Positions 9,190-18,490 of a stretch of DNA of 64,000 bases are shown piece by piece. This stretch comes from Bradyrhizobium niftali (GTDB taxonomy: Bacteria; Pseudomonadota; Alphaproteobacteria; Rhizobiales; Xanthobacteraceae). Under the pieces are notes generated by a model, which saw only the letters and a program-made list of their open reading frames with translations, ran no database searches and was not told the DNA's origin. The DNA is taken from positions 1 through 64,000 of the forward strand of contig NZ_SPQT01000018.1 of NCBI RefSeq assembly GCF_004571025.1, in the 5' to 3' direction. Made by a program: the position numbers and the translations under genes. How positions within the stretch are numbered: position 1 is the stretch's first letter; each line of letters begins with the position of its first letter.

Positions 9190-10515
9190 ATGAAGGCTCT
9201 GGCCGAACAGATCGGCGATATCGACGGCATCAATATCTATGGCCGTGTGGTCGGTGTGCGCGGCCTGATGGTCGAGGTGGCCGGCCCGATCCATGCGATG
9301 TCGGTCGGCGCGCGGCTCGTGATCGAGACCGGCGCCAACCGTTCCATCCCCTGCGAGGTGATCGGCTTCTCCGGCAACAATGCTGTCGTGATGCCGTTCG
9401 CCGGCCTCGACGGCGTGCGCCGCGGCTGCAAGGCGGTCATCGCCAATGCCGCCAATCAGGTGCGGCCGTCGTCGGCCTGGCTCGGCCGTGTCGTCAACGC
9501 GCTGGGCGAGCCGATCGACGGCAAGGGGCCGTTGCCGCAGGGGTCCTCGCCGATGCCGTTCCGCAATACGCCGCCGCCGGCGCATTCGCGCAAGCGCGTC
9601 GGAGCGCCGCTCGATCTCGGCGTGCGCGCGATGAACACGTTTCTCACCTGCTGCCGCGGCCAGCGCATGGGCATCTTCGCAGGCTCCGGCGTCGGCAAAT
9701 CGGTGCTGCTGTCGATGCTGGCGCGCAACGTGGACGCCGCCGTCAGCGTCATCGGACTGATCGGCGAACGCGGCCGCGAGGTTCAGGAATTCTTGCAGGA
9801 CGATCTCGGCGAGGAGGGCCTGGCGCGCTCCGTCGTCGTGGTCGCAACCTCCGACGAGCCGGCGCTGATGCGCCGCCAGGCGGCGTATCTGACACTCGCG
9901 GTCGCCGAGTATTTTCGCGACGAGGATCAGGACGTGCTCTGCCTGATGGACTCGGTGACGCGCTTCGCCATGGCCCAGCGCGAGATCGGTCTATCCGCCG
10001 GCGAGCCGCCGACCGCCAAGGGCTATACGCCGACCGTGTTCACCGAGCTGCCGAAGCTGCTCGAGCGTGCCGGGCCGGGCCTGGGCGAGGGCGCGATCAC
10101 CGCGATCTTCACGGTGCTGGTCGACGGCGACGACCACAACGAGCCGATCGCCGACGCCGTCCGCGGCATCCTCGACGGCCACATCGTGATGCAGCGTTCC
10201 ATCGCCGAGCGCGGCCGCTACCCCGCCATCAACATCCTCAAATCCGTCTCCCGCACCATGCCGAAATCGGCCGATCCGGAGTTCTGGCCGACCATCCAGA
10301 AGGCGCGGGCGGTGATGGCGACCTATGCCGACATGGAGGAATTGATCCGGCTGGGCGCCTACCGGGCCGGCTCCAGCCCCGAGGTCGACGAGGCGATCCG
10401 CCTGCACGAGCCCCTGGAAGCCTTCCTGCGCCAGCGCAAGGACGAAAATGCCTCGCTGGCGGACGGCTATCGCCAGTTGGCGCAAATCCTCGGTAATTTG
10501 GAAACGGAACGCTAA
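9190..10515 (+). CDS. fliI: Flagellar export ATPase FliI
   Basis: Cytoplasmic ATPase of the flagellar type III export apparatus, related to the F1 beta subunit. The 441 residues include the N-terminal beta barrel, Walker A at GSGVGKS (about 162-168), the GLIGERGREVQEF motif near 193, a Walker B-like VLCLMDSVTRFAMAQREI segment near 250, and the C-terminal helical region. All are standard for FliI. The start is ATG 9190. fliJ follows after 121 bases in the same direction, and a CtrA-box-like sequence lies upstream. Confidence 0.97.
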   Translation: MKALAEQIGDIDGINIYGRVVGVRGLMVEVAGPIHAMSVGARLVIETGANRSIPCEVIGFSGNNAVVMPFAGLDGVRRGCKAVIANAANQVRPSSAWLGRVVNALGEPIDGKGPLPQGSSPMPFRNTPPPAHSRKRVGAPLDLGVRAMNTFLTCCRGQRMGIFAGSGVGKSVLLSMLARNVDAAVSVIGLIGERGREVQEFLQDDLGEEGLARSVVVVATSDEPALMRRQAAYLTLAVAEYFRDEDQDVLCLMDSVTRFAMAQREIGLSAGEPPTAKGYTPTVFTELPKLLERAGPGLGEGAITAIFTVLVDGDDHNEPIADAVRGILDGHIVMQRSIAERGRYPAINILKSVSRTMPKSADPEFWPTIQKARAVMATYADMEELIRLGAYRAGSSPEVDEAIRLHEPLEAFLRQRKDENASLADGYRQLAQILGNLETER

Positions 10516-10636
10516 CTTTGTCAGTTCATCATCCGCTCTCACAGAGTAGCAGAGCCGGTCTTGGCCCCAATTGGGCCAGTGGGGAGACCGGTGTTGTCCC
10601 ACGTGCAGCCAGGGGACTTCTGGGGAGTACGAGTCG

Positions 10637-11056
10637 ATGAAGTCACGTGATACCCTCATCCGCCTGAAGAAGTTTCAGGTCGACGAGAAGCGCCGCCGGG
10701 TCACCCAGATCGAGACCATGATCGCCGACTTCCAGCGGATGTCGGTCGATCTCGAACGCGAGATCCAGACCGAGCAGGAGCGTGCCGGGATCAACGATCC
10801 CTCGCACTTCGCCTATCCGACCTATGCCAAGGCCGCGATCCAGCGCCGTGAGAACCTGACCCGCTCGGCCGACGAGCTCAAGGGCCAGCTCGACGAGGCC
10901 AAGGCCGCGCTGGCCGAGGCCTTCGAGGAGCTGAAAAAGGTCGAGCTCCTCGACGAGCGCGACCAGGCCCGCGAACGCGCCGAGGAAAACGCCCGCGAGC
11001 AGGCCGACCTCGACAGCATCGGCCTGATGCGGGCCCGCATCGGCGCCGTCGCCTGA
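10637..11056 (+). CDS. fliJ: Flagellar export chaperone FliJ
   Basis: A 139-residue almost entirely helical protein, rich in Glu, Lys, Arg and Ala, forming the two-stranded coiled coil that sits as a stalk in the FliI hexamer. It starts MKSRDTLIRLKKFQVDEKRR, the usual N-terminal pattern of alphaproteobacterial FliJ. The frame extends upstream to 10571, but that part is non-helical and Cys/Gly-rich, so the ATG at 10637 is preferred. The assignment rests on coiled-coil character plus its place directly after fliI. A terminator lies 35 bases past the stop. Confidence 0.92.
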   Translation: MKSRDTLIRLKKFQVDEKRRRVTQIETMIADFQRMSVDLEREIQTEQERAGINDPSHFAYPTYAKAAIQRRENLTRSADELKGQLDEAKAALAEAFEELKKVELLDERDQARERAEENAREQADLDSIGLMRARIGAVA

Positions 11057-11089
11057 GGCGTTAGCAGCCAGACTGCCGATAATTCGCAG

Positions 11090-11117
11090 AACCCGGACCC
11101 GCAAGGTCCGGGTTTTC
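11090..11117 (+). terminator. Rho-independent terminator after fliJ
   Basis: A perfect 9-bp stem (11091-11099 with 11105-11113, five-base loop) rich in GC and followed by TTTTC. It closes the fliI-fliJ unit. Confidence 0.8.
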
Positions 11118-11236
11118 GTATGTGCTGTCCACAGCGTGGCGCCACGCCCCTTGGTGGTCGGCTTTGCTGCGCGCTATGGTAGTGCAAGTGCCGGGCCTGC
11201 GCGGAACGCGCCCGAGCCTACGCGTTGGGGGGCTGA

Positions 11237-11782
11237 ATGCTGACGCCAGCAGAGCTGGTCGGGCTGATTGAGGCGGTGGCGAAGGGCGATCAGGCCGCGT
11301 TCGAGCGCCTTTACGTCGCCACGCGCGCGAAACTCTATGGCGTCGTGCTTCGTATCTTGCGTCGGCAGGATATCGCAGAGGAAGTCATTCAGGAGACCTA
11401 CGTCAAGATCTGGAACAGCGCCGGCCAGTTCAATCCGGCCCTGTCGTCGCCGATCACGTGGATGGCGTCGATCGCGCGCAACCGTGCGATCGATATCGTG
11501 CGCAAGAAGTCGGAAGTCTCCATCGAGGAAGAGCCTCAGGCGATGGAGGTCGCAGCCGACAGTCCCGATCCGCTGGCGCGCCGGGAGATGACCGAGGAGC
11601 TGAAGCGGCTCCTGGAATGTATCGGCCGGCTCGAGCCGGACCGTCAGAGGCTCGTGCTTCTCGCCTATTACAACGGCTGGAGCCGCGAGCAATTGGCGGA
11701 GAAATTCGCCGCGCCCGTCAACACGGTGAAGACGTGGCTGCGGCGCAGCATGTTGGATATCCGCGAGTGCCTCGGATTATGA
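11237..11782 (+). CDS. ECF-type RNA polymerase sigma factor
   Basis: Group 4 sigma factor of 181 residues. Region 2 includes LRRQDIAEEVIQETYVKIW (about 37-55) and SSPITWMASIARNRAIDIVRKK (about 66-88); region 4 has the helix-turn-helix NGWSREQLAEKFAAPVNTVKTWLRRSMLDIRECL (about 145-180). The sequence resembles the SigK/RpoE-like group that pairs with RskA-type anti-sigma factors, and such a gene follows 37 bases later. It therefore probably directs an envelope or oxidative stress regulon. The signal is unknown. Confidence 0.92.
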   Translation: MLTPAELVGLIEAVAKGDQAAFERLYVATRAKLYGVVLRILRRQDIAEEVIQETYVKIWNSAGQFNPALSSPITWMASIARNRAIDIVRKKSEVSIEEEPQAMEVAADSPDPLARREMTEELKRLLECIGRLEPDRQRLVLLAYYNGWSREQLAEKFAAPVNTVKTWLRRSMLDIRECLGL

Positions 11783-11819
11783 GAGTTTATACTGTGAGGG
11801 TGGTTCTGGACTGCAAGTG

Positions 11820-12884
11820 ATGGCCAACACGGAGGACCATATCGCGCTCGCCGCGGAATATGCGCTCGGCACCCTCGACGCCGACGAGCGCGCGCAGGTC
11901 GAGACCATGATGGCGGTGGACAAGGCGTTCGCCGAAATCGTGCAGGCCTGGGCCTACCGGCTCGGCGTCCTCAACCAGATGGTCGGCACGATCGAGCCGC
12001 GTCCGATCGTGTGGGAGAACATCAGGTCCGAGCTCGCGCGGACGGGCTTTGCGCAGGAGCCGCCCGCGCTGTCCGAAGCCTCGCCGCCGCCACCACCACC
12101 TGTACCGGAGACGTCCTCGTTCGACCCTGTCACGCCGGAAACGTCATCGGAGCGCACGGAGCAACCGGAGCCGCAGCTTTCCGAAGCCGCGCCGCCCGAA
12201 ACCGCGCGACCGCCGTCCGATGCGCTTCCCGACGTCGCGCCGATCTTCATGCCGCAGGTCCATGCGCCCGATCCCGACGTCGCGCGCGCGCCGCCGGCGC
12301 CGGTCGTGGACAACACCAATGTGATCCGGCTCGAGCGCCGCGTGAAGCGCTGGCGCTCGATCGCATCCGCCGTCGGCGCGCTTGCGGCGGCGCTGCTGGT
12401 GACGCTGTCGCTTCAGATCTTCCTGCCCGATGCGCTGCCCGGCGGCTTGCGCCCTGCACCCCGCATCCAGACGGTCGAGGTGAAGACACCGGCGCCGCTC
12501 GCGGCGTCTTCGCAATATGTCGCGCTGTTGCAGGGCCCGGCCGGCGGCCCGGCCTTCATCCTCACCATCGACGGCGCGACGCGGAATTTCACCGTGCGCA
12601 AGGTCGGCGCGACGCCGGAGCCCGGCAAGAGCTTCGAGCTCTGGCTGATCTCCGACAAGCTGCCGCGCCCGCGCTCGCTCGGCGTGATCGGCGGCGGCGA
12701 CTTCACCGCGCGTCCGCTGCTCGCCTCCTACGATGCCGACGTCGTCAACGGCGCAACCTACGCCGTCACCGTCGAGCAGGCCGGCGGCTCGCCCAGCGGC
12801 CAGCCGACCTCGGCGCCGGTCTTTACCGGCAAGCTGATCGAGACCGTGCCGCCGTCCCAGCCGCAAGCGCCCGCGAAGAAGTAG
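11820..12884 (+). CDS. RskA-type membrane anti-sigma factor
   Basis: Partner of the ECF sigma factor just upstream. The 354 residues have an N-terminal anti-sigma helical part (ALAAEYALGTLDADERAQVE, about 8-30), a Pro/Glu/Ala-rich cytoplasmic linker (about 75-160), a single membrane span near residues 180-205 (SIASAVGALAAALLVTLSL), and a C-terminal extracytoplasmic RskA domain with the GKSFELWLISDKLPRPRSLGVI signature. The Pro-rich linker is longer than in mycobacterial RskA. Regulated proteolysis on a periplasmic signal would release the sigma factor, as known for the family. A GTG one codon earlier (11817) is an alternative start. Confidence 0.9.
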   Translation: MANTEDHIALAAEYALGTLDADERAQVETMMAVDKAFAEIVQAWAYRLGVLNQMVGTIEPRPIVWENIRSELARTGFAQEPPALSEASPPPPPPVPETSSFDPVTPETSSERTEQPEPQLSEAAPPETARPPSDALPDVAPIFMPQVHAPDPDVARAPPAPVVDNTNVIRLERRVKRWRSIASAVGALAAALLVTLSLQIFLPDALPGGLRPAPRIQTVEVKTPAPLAASSQYVALLQGPAGGPAFILTIDGATRNFTVRKVGATPEPGKSFELWLISDKLPRPRSLGVIGGGDFTARPLLASYDADVVNGATYAVTVEQAGGSPSGQPTSAPVFTGKLIETVPPSQPQAPAKK

Positions 12885-12903
12885 TCTGCGCCCGAGCGCC
12901 AGC

Positions 12904-12998
12904 CGTCATCGCCCGCGAAGGCGGGCGACTCCGTGACGGCTGTGATGAACTGATGGGCCGCGGCGTACTGGATACCCCGCCTGCGCGGGGTATGACCG
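12904..12998. repeat. Palindromic repeat mosaic
   Basis: Two adjacent inverted repeats: one around GCCCGCGAAGGCGGGC and one in the segment 12955-12996 with arms GATACCCCG and CGGGGTATG. The second half is nearly the same as 15615-15656 (both begin GGGCCGCGGCGT and end in an ATGAC). It lies in the 292-bp gap between the anti-sigma and AraC genes. Confidence 0.75.
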
Positions 12999-13176
12999 GG
13001 ACGGGTTTGGCGCGAGGCGTGTAACTTTGTCGCCCCGGTCCATCCCGCCGTCGCATTCCGACAACCCCGGCCAAATCCAGCCCCGATTTGAACCTCTCCG
13101 CAATTGGCGGCGTCAAATGCCCGGAATTTGCAGTCGGCGCCGCCAATCATGGTGCCGGAGAGGGGCGAGAAATCAA

Positions 13177-14136
13177 ATGGATGCAGCGAAAACGCCGGGC
13201 ATCTTCGTTCACCAGTATGCGGGCCTGCCGCAAGGCGCGGCCTTCGAACATTGGCGCGATCGGGCCTTCGGGGCCTGCGGTCTCGACATCGGGCCGAGCC
13301 ATGGCGACAGCATCGATTGCCGGCTCCAGATCAGCGTGGTCGACAACATCGCGCTGGCTATTCCCGAAGGCGCTTCCGCGCAATATTCACGTAACCAGAG
13401 CCACCTTGCCGACGGCAGCGACGATCTCGTCCTGATCGCGGCACATGCGGGCCTCGTCCGCGTCGGGCAGAACGGCCACACCGTCGAGCTCGCGCCGGCG
13501 CAGATGGTGCTCGTCGACATGGGCGTCACCGGCACCGTCGGCCACACCGACGAAGATCGCTTCACCACCATCCGCATGCCGCGCCGAGCTCTGCTCGACA
13601 TCAATCCGCGCGCCGAGGAGAAGCTGTCGCGAGTGCTCTGCGACGGTGCGGTCGCCGAAACCATCTTCCGCTACCATGCGCTCGCCGCCAATCACGGCCC
13701 GCATCTCGACGCCGTCGGCCAGCGTCTGTCCGCGCAGCACATGGTCGATCTCGTCGGCCTCCTGCTCGGGACCGATGCCGAGCACGCAAGCCTCGCGCGC
13801 GGCCGCGGCCAGGCGGCCGCCCGTCTCGAACTCATGCGCGCCGACGTGATGGCCGCACTCGGCCGCAACGATCTCTGCCTGTCGGAAGTTGCGACGCGCT
13901 CGGGCCTGAGCCCGCGCCAGGCGCAGCGCCTGTTCGAGCAGGCCGGCACGACCTTCACCGAATTCGTGCTGGAGCAGCGCCTGTTGCTGGCGCGCAAGCT
14001 GCTCGGCGATCCCCGCGCGAGGGCGCGCAAGATCAGCGACATCGCGCATTCCTCGGGCTTCTCGGACCTGTCCTATTTCAACCGCGCCTTCCGCAAGCGC
14101 TTTGGTGCGACGCCGTCGGAACTGCGCGAGGCGTGA
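13177..14136 (+). CDS. AraC-family transcriptional regulator
   Basis: A 319-residue regulator with an N-terminal AraC-binding-like domain (FEHWRDRAFGACGLDIGP at about 26-43) and a C-terminal double helix-turn-helix. The latter shows LCLSEVATRSGLSPRQAQRLFEQAG and the second-helix signature KISDIAHSSGFSDLSYFNRAFRKRFGATPSELR near the end. The frame is open from 13027, but the ATG at 13177 follows a GGAGAGGGGCGAG ribosome site and starts where the domain starts. The effector and target are unknown; the gene is not obviously paired with the following NADH dehydrogenase. Confidence 0.9.
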   Translation: MDAAKTPGIFVHQYAGLPQGAAFEHWRDRAFGACGLDIGPSHGDSIDCRLQISVVDNIALAIPEGASAQYSRNQSHLADGSDDLVLIAAHAGLVRVGQNGHTVELAPAQMVLVDMGVTGTVGHTDEDRFTTIRMPRRALLDINPRAEEKLSRVLCDGAVAETIFRYHALAANHGPHLDAVGQRLSAQHMVDLVGLLLGTDAEHASLARGRGQAAARLELMRADVMAALGRNDLCLSEVATRSGLSPRQAQRLFEQAGTTFTEFVLEQRLLLARKLLGDPRARARKISDIAHSSGFSDLSYFNRAFRKRFGATPSELREA

Positions 14137-14251
14137 GCCGGGATTTTGTGCAGCGGCGCGCGCCCGCACAGTTGGTCGGCAGGGGTTATTGAGCTATACC
14201 TGCCTGCGCGGGCAGGCCGCAGGATTCCGTTGGAAAGTACAGTAGGCGGAC

Positions 14252-15481
14252 ATGGCGCGTATCGTCGTGCTCGGCGCCGGGTTTGCAGGCCTGTGGGCGG
14301 CCATCGGTGCTGCACGCAAGCGCGACGAGGTCGGCGCTGCCGGCCGCGACATCGAGATCCGCATCGTCGACCGCAATCCCTACCACAACATCCGGGTACG
14401 CAACTACGAGCTCGACCTCAGCGAGGTCGCGCTTCCGCTTGGGCAATTGCTCGATCCGATCGGCGTCACTCACGGCATCGGCGAGGTCGAAGCCATCGAT
14501 CCGGCACGGCACGAGATCTCGCTGGTCACGAGCGACGGCGAGGAGACCTTGGGCTACGACCGGCTGGTGCTCGCGCTCGGCAGCGAGGTGATGCGTCCCG
14601 ACATTCCGGGCCTTGCCGACCACGCCTTCGACGTCGACACCTACATTGCGGCCCTGCGCTTGGAGGATCATCTCGTCTCGCTCGGGCGCAGCGTGCCGTC
14701 GCCGGGGCGTTCGACGGTCGTTGTGGTCGGCGCCGGCTTTACCGGCATCGAGGTCGCGGCCGAGATGCCGGACCGGCTGGCACGTGCCGGGATCACCGGC
14801 AGCCGCCGCATCATCCTGGTCGATCCCAATCCGACGGTCGGCGCCACCATCGGCGCGCATGCGCGTCCCGTCATCGAGACGGCGTTGTCGTCGCTCGACA
14901 TCGAGACGCGCCTTGGCGCGCGTGTCGCATCGGTCGAGGCGGCCGGCGTGCACCTGAGCTCGGGCGAATTCATCGCGGCCCAGACGGTGATCTGGTGCGC
15001 TGGGCTACGCGCGAGTCGGCTGGCCACGAGCTTTCCGGGCGCGCGCGATCGCCTCGGGCGCCTTGTGGTCGATCCGTTCATGCGGGTTGCTGATCTGCGT
15101 GGCGTGTTCGCGGCCGGCGACGTCGCCTCCAGCGTGGTCGACGGACTGCATCCGACCGTGATGTCCTGCCAGTTCGCCCGCCCCATGGGCCGCTTCGCCG
15201 GCCACAATGTCGTGGCCGATCTCCTGCGCCTGCCGATGCTGCCGCTGCGGATCGACTGGTACGTCACCGTGCTCGATCTCGGCAGTTGGGGCGCGCTCTA
15301 TACGGAGGGGTGGGATCGCGAGGTCCGCGCCACCGGCGCGGCCGCGAAGGCGACGAAGCAGACCATCAACCGCAAGCGCATCTATCCGCCGCTCAACGGG
15401 AGCAAGGAGGAGCTGTTCGCCGCTGCCGCGCCGACTGTGCAGGCGCCGCCGCCGACGTATGGGGTGGATAGGACGCGTTAG
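14252..15481 (+). CDS. Type II NADH dehydrogenase / NAD(P)-FAD oxidoreductase
   Basis: Single-subunit FAD enzyme of the Ndh group that passes electrons from NADH to quinone without pumping protons. The 409 residues have an N-terminal FAD-binding GAGFAGLWAAIG (about 8-19), a second dinucleotide fold VVVVGAGFTGIEVAAEM (about 156-172), and the ATG-like VFAAGDVASS motif (about 287) before a short C-terminal region that would lie at the membrane. It stands alone on the plus strand after the AraC gene and is followed by a strong hairpin at 15727. Whether the acceptor is quinone or something else cannot be told from sequence. Confidence 0.85.
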   Translation: MARIVVLGAGFAGLWAAIGAARKRDEVGAAGRDIEIRIVDRNPYHNIRVRNYELDLSEVALPLGQLLDPIGVTHGIGEVEAIDPARHEISLVTSDGEETLGYDRLVLALGSEVMRPDIPGLADHAFDVDTYIAALRLEDHLVSLGRSVPSPGRSTVVVVGAGFTGIEVAAEMPDRLARAGITGSRRIILVDPNPTVGATIGAHARPVIETALSSLDIETRLGARVASVEAAGVHLSSGEFIAAQTVIWCAGLRASRLATSFPGARDRLGRLVVDPFMRVADLRGVFAAGDVASSVVDGLHPTVMSCQFARPMGRFAGHNVVADLLRLPMLPLRIDWYVTVLDLGSWGALYTEGWDREVRATGAAAKATKQTINRKRIYPPLNGSKEELFAAAAPTVQAPPPTYGVDRTR

Positions 15482-15614
15482 GAGTAGGAGTGCTCGGCTT
15501 CGATCGTTGTCTCGCGATCGCTCACGCCAATTTCGGTGTCATCGTCCGCCTTGTGCGCGATTGCGCACTGGGGCGGACGATCGAGTATTCCAGAGGCGAT
15601 GAGATGATACGGAG

Positions 15615-15656
15615 GGGCCGCGGCGTGCTGGATTCCCCGTATTCGCGGGGAATGAC
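15615..15656. repeat. Palindromic intergenic repeat
   Basis: Second copy of the element at 12955-12996, with arms GATTCCCCG and CGGGGAATG and the shared left part GGGCCGCGGCGT. It sits in the 372-bp gap after the NADH dehydrogenase. The rest of that gap holds a strong terminator (15727-15760) and no convincing gene. Confidence 0.75.
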
Positions 15657-15726
15657 AGTTGTGTTTGGAGCAGCATTGCTGGCTACATCCGCGCCGAATT
15701 CATTCCCGCAACACCACCCCAGACAT

Positions 15727-15760
15727 GAGAAAGCGCCCGTGGGGGGCGGGCGCTTTCTGT
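15727..15760. terminator. Strong bidirectional hairpin terminator
   Basis: A perfect 12-bp stem, 15728-15739 with 15747-15758, around a G-rich seven-base loop; A residues on the left arm and T residues on the right arm make it usable on both strands. It lies between the NADH dehydrogenase (plus) and the 66-residue gene (minus), whose transcripts converge here. Confidence 0.8.
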
Positions 15761-15853
15761 AGTCGACTTGGGGTTGGGGTCGTCTACATATCCACGTGGC
15801 CTTTGGGGGGCTGGTAAAGAGCCGCGTGAATTCATAAAACTCGTCAGATCTCC

Positions 15854-16054
15854 TTAGCGAACGAGGGATGCGTTCGAGCTGGTGATAACAACCGGCTTGC
15901 CGGCCTTGATGACGCGAGCCGTCTGGGTCAGACCTTCATCCGAACCCGTGCGTGCCGTGATGCCGAAGCCTGCCACCGCGATCCCTGCGACGAGGGCTAC
16001 GACCACGATCTTCAGGTGGGTCGAGCGATCTGCGCTGTAAATCGAGTGGTTCAT
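15854..16054 (-). CDS. Small single-span membrane protein, unknown
   Basis: A 66-residue protein with a short polar N terminus (MNHSIYSADRSTHLK), one hydrophobic span (about 16-32, IVVVALVAGIAVAGFGI) and a C-terminal part with Thr/Ser, ending SNASLVR. The ATG at 16054 is chosen because AGGAG lies upstream at normal spacing; the frame runs to 16093 without a ribosome site there. No domain is recognised. An inner-membrane protein with a periplasmic tail is the likely topology. It is alone between the terminator and flhA. Confidence 0.7.
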   Translation of the reverse strand: MNHSIYSADRSTHLKIVVVALVAGIAVAGFGITARTGSDEGLTQTARVIKAGKPVVITSSNASLVR

Positions 16055-16348
16055 GGAAGGCTCCTGCCGCCATCTACCCGAAGTAGTCGCCACCCTGTTG
16101 AGGCAGGTTCATGCTTCCGGTGCCCAACAACCTAGTATTGGGGGGATTCGTTCCCAAGGGGCGGTCACAAGAGCGTGAAAGGACGTGAAGGATCGCGATC
16201 AAAGGCGTCCTTCGATCGTGCAATTCTATAATTATTTCAAAGTCGTAACGTGCCTGTGAGGCGTCTTGTCCGCATTTGGTCGACAAGGCGCCAGGAACTC
16301 AAAAACCATTTGCCTGTGGCCGAAAAACACACGGCTTCTTAAGGCAAA
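16055..16348. other. Intergenic region with a hairpin after flhA
   Basis: This 294-bp gap has no gene I can support. It should hold the promoter of the 66-residue gene on its left side. An imperfect inverted repeat (16261-16270 with 16282-16291, arms GCGTCTTGTC and GACAAGGCGC, one G-T pair) lies about 58 bases past the flhA stop. It may end flhA transcription, although no T tract follows. Confidence 0.4.
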
Positions 16349-18490
16349 TCAGATGCTTCCGACCGTTTTCAGCCTCGCCCTGGGGTGGATTTCAGCCTGC
16401 GACAGCACCGTCGTCTGGGCCCGGAACCGCTCGACGAGAGAGCGTACGAAGGGACGAATTGCCGCAGACGTGACCAGCACCGGCGCCTCGCCTTCGCGCG
16501 CGGCGCGCTCGAACGCCTCGCGTACGGCGGTCATGAATTCCGACAGCTTCGAGGGCTGCATCGCGAGGCTGCGCTCCTCGCCCTGGCCGATGATGGATTC
16601 GGCGAAGGCCTGCTCCCAGCGCGCCGACAGCGCGATCAGCGGCAGATAGCCGTTGTAGGAGGTGTTCTGTGCGCAGATCTGCCGCGCCAGGCGGGCACGG
16701 ACGTGCTCGACCATGGTGGCGGGATTGCGCGAGAAGGCGAGCGAGTCGGCGATGCCCTCGAGGATGGTGGAGAGATCGCGGATCGAGATGCGCTCGGCGA
16801 GCAGCAGCTGCAGCACGCGCTGGATGCCGGAGACCGTGACCTGTCCGGGGACGATGTCCTTGACCAGCTCGCTCTGCTCCTTCGGCAGCTCCTTGAGCAG
16901 CTTCTGCACCTCGCCATAGGAGAGCAGGTCCGACATGTTGGCCTTGAGCAGCTCGGTGAGGTGGGTCGAGAGCACGGTCGCGGCGTCGACCACGGTGTAA
17001 CCCTTGAGCGAAGCCTCTTCCTTGAGACTGGCATCGACCCAGGTCGCGGGCAGGCCGAAGGTCGGCTCGGTGGTGTGGATGCCGGGCACCTGAACCTGGC
17101 TGCCGCCGGGGTCCATGACCATGAACTGGTTCGGCCAGATCTTGCCGGTGCCGGCGTCGACCTCCTTGATCTTGATGATGTAGGTGTTGGCTTCGAGCTG
17201 GACGTTGTCGAGGATGCGCACCGCCGGCATCACAAAGCCCATCTCGATCGCGAGCGAGCGGCGCAGCGCCTTGATCTGCTCGGTGAGGCGGTCGGTGCCG
17301 TCGGGGCCGTTGACGAGCGGCAGCAGCGCATAGCCGAGCTCGATCTTGAGGTCGTCGATCTTCAGCGCCGCCGAGATCGGCTCTTCGGTCGCAGCCGTGC
17401 CCGGCGCACCAGGCGTACCGGCAGTGGGCGCGGCCTTGGCAGCTTCGTCAGCCTTGGCGGTGGCGCGGTTGCGGTTGCGCGCGGTCCAGGCCAGCGCGCC
17501 GGCGCCGGCGCCGAGCGCGAGGAAGGGAATGGTCGGAATGCCCGGCAGCGCCGCCAGCACCAGCATGACGGCCGAGGACATCGCCAGCGCCTGCGGATAG
17601 CCGGAGAACTGCTTCATCAGCGCCTTGTCGGCGGCGCCGGAGACGCCGGCCTTGGAGACGAGCAGGCCGGCCGCGGTCGAGACGATCAGCGCCGGCACCT
17701 GGGTGACGAGGCCGTCACCGACTGTCAGCAGCGTGTAGCTGCGCCCGGCGTCGGCAAAGGACAGGCCCTGCTGCGCCACGCCGATGATCATGCCGCCGAC
17801 GACGTTGATGAAGACGATCAGAAGGCCGGCGATGGCATCGCCGCGGACGAATTTCGAGGCACCGTCCATGGCGCCGAAGAAGCCGCTCTCGTCCTCCAGC
17901 GCCTTGCGGCGCTCCTTGGCGACCTTCTCGTCGATCAGGCCGGCGGAGAGATCGGCGTCGATCGCCATCTGCTTGCCCGGCATGGCGTCGAGGTGGAAGC
18001 GCGCGGCGACTTCGGCGATGCGGCCCGAACCCTTGGTGATGACGACGAAGTTGACGATGATCAGGATGGCGAAAACGATGATGCCGATGACGAAATTGCC
18101 GCCCATCACGAAGCTGCCGAAGGCTTCGATGACGTGACCGGCGGCATCCGTGCCCTCGTGCCCGTGCGACAGGATCAGTCGGGTCGAGGCCATGTTGAGC
18201 GACAGCCGCAGCATGGTCGAGATCAGCAGGATGGTCGGGAAGGCGGAGAATTCCAGCGGCGCCTGGATGAACAGCGACGTCATCAGGATCAGGATCGAGA
18301 GCGTGATCGAGATCGCCAGGAACAGGTCCAGCACGATCGCGGGCAGCGGCAGGATCAAGACCACCAGGATGGTGAGGATGCCGAGCGCGAGCGCGATGTC
18401 GCCGCGCTTGAGGATGTTGACGATCTCGGCAAGGGTCGGGACGCCGGCGTTTGTGCTCCCTACGCCCTGTCCCGCGGTGACGTCGACCAT
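16349..18490 (-). CDS. flhA: Flagellar export gate protein FlhA
   Basis: Large membrane component of the flagellar type III secretion gate, forming a nonameric ring that receives export substrates. The 713 residues have an N-terminal half with about eight membrane spans, starting GDIALALGILTILVVLILPL, and containing the conserved FHIPEP-type cytoplasmic loop (FVVITKGSGRIAEVAARFHLDAMPGKQMAID region). The soluble C-terminal half ends with RARLKTVGSI. The frame is open to 18592, but the ATG at 18490 has GGGAGG upstream and gives the usual N terminus. Upstream at 18661-18675 is a CtrA-box-like TTAG-N7-TTAA. Confidence 0.97.
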   Translation of the reverse strand: MVDVTAGQGVGSTNAGVPTLAEIVNILKRGDIALALGILTILVVLILPLPAIVLDLFLAISITLSILILMTSLFIQAPLEFSAFPTILLISTMLRLSLNMASTRLILSHGHEGTDAAGHVIEAFGSFVMGGNFVIGIIVFAILIIVNFVVITKGSGRIAEVAARFHLDAMPGKQMAIDADLSAGLIDEKVAKERRKALEDESGFFGAMDGASKFVRGDAIAGLLIVFINVVGGMIIGVAQQGLSFADAGRSYTLLTVGDGLVTQVPALIVSTAAGLLVSKAGVSGAADKALMKQFSGYPQALAMSSAVMLVLAALPGIPTIPFLALGAGAGALAWTARNRNRATAKADEAAKAAPTAGTPGAPGTAATEEPISAALKIDDLKIELGYALLPLVNGPDGTDRLTEQIKALRRSLAIEMGFVMPAVRILDNVQLEANTYIIKIKEVDAGTGKIWPNQFMVMDPGGSQVQVPGIHTTEPTFGLPATWVDASLKEEASLKGYTVVDAATVLSTHLTELLKANMSDLLSYGEVQKLLKELPKEQSELVKDIVPGQVTVSGIQRVLQLLLAERISIRDLSTILEGIADSLAFSRNPATMVEHVRARLARQICAQNTSYNGYLPLIALSARWEQAFAESIIGQGEERSLAMQPSKLSEFMTAVREAFERAAREGEAPVLVTSAAIRPFVRSLVERFRAQTTVLSQAEIHPRARLKTVGSI

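Noticed and set aside
11203..11226. GGAAC-N15-CGTT as an EcfG-type promoter before the ECF sigma gene
   Set aside because: The spacer is shorter than the usual 16-17 bases and the site is so close to the ATG that almost no leader would remain.
15490..15762. 90-residue frame after the NADH dehydrogenase
   Set aside because: It covers a dispersed palindromic repeat and a strong terminator; no ribosome site and no domain.
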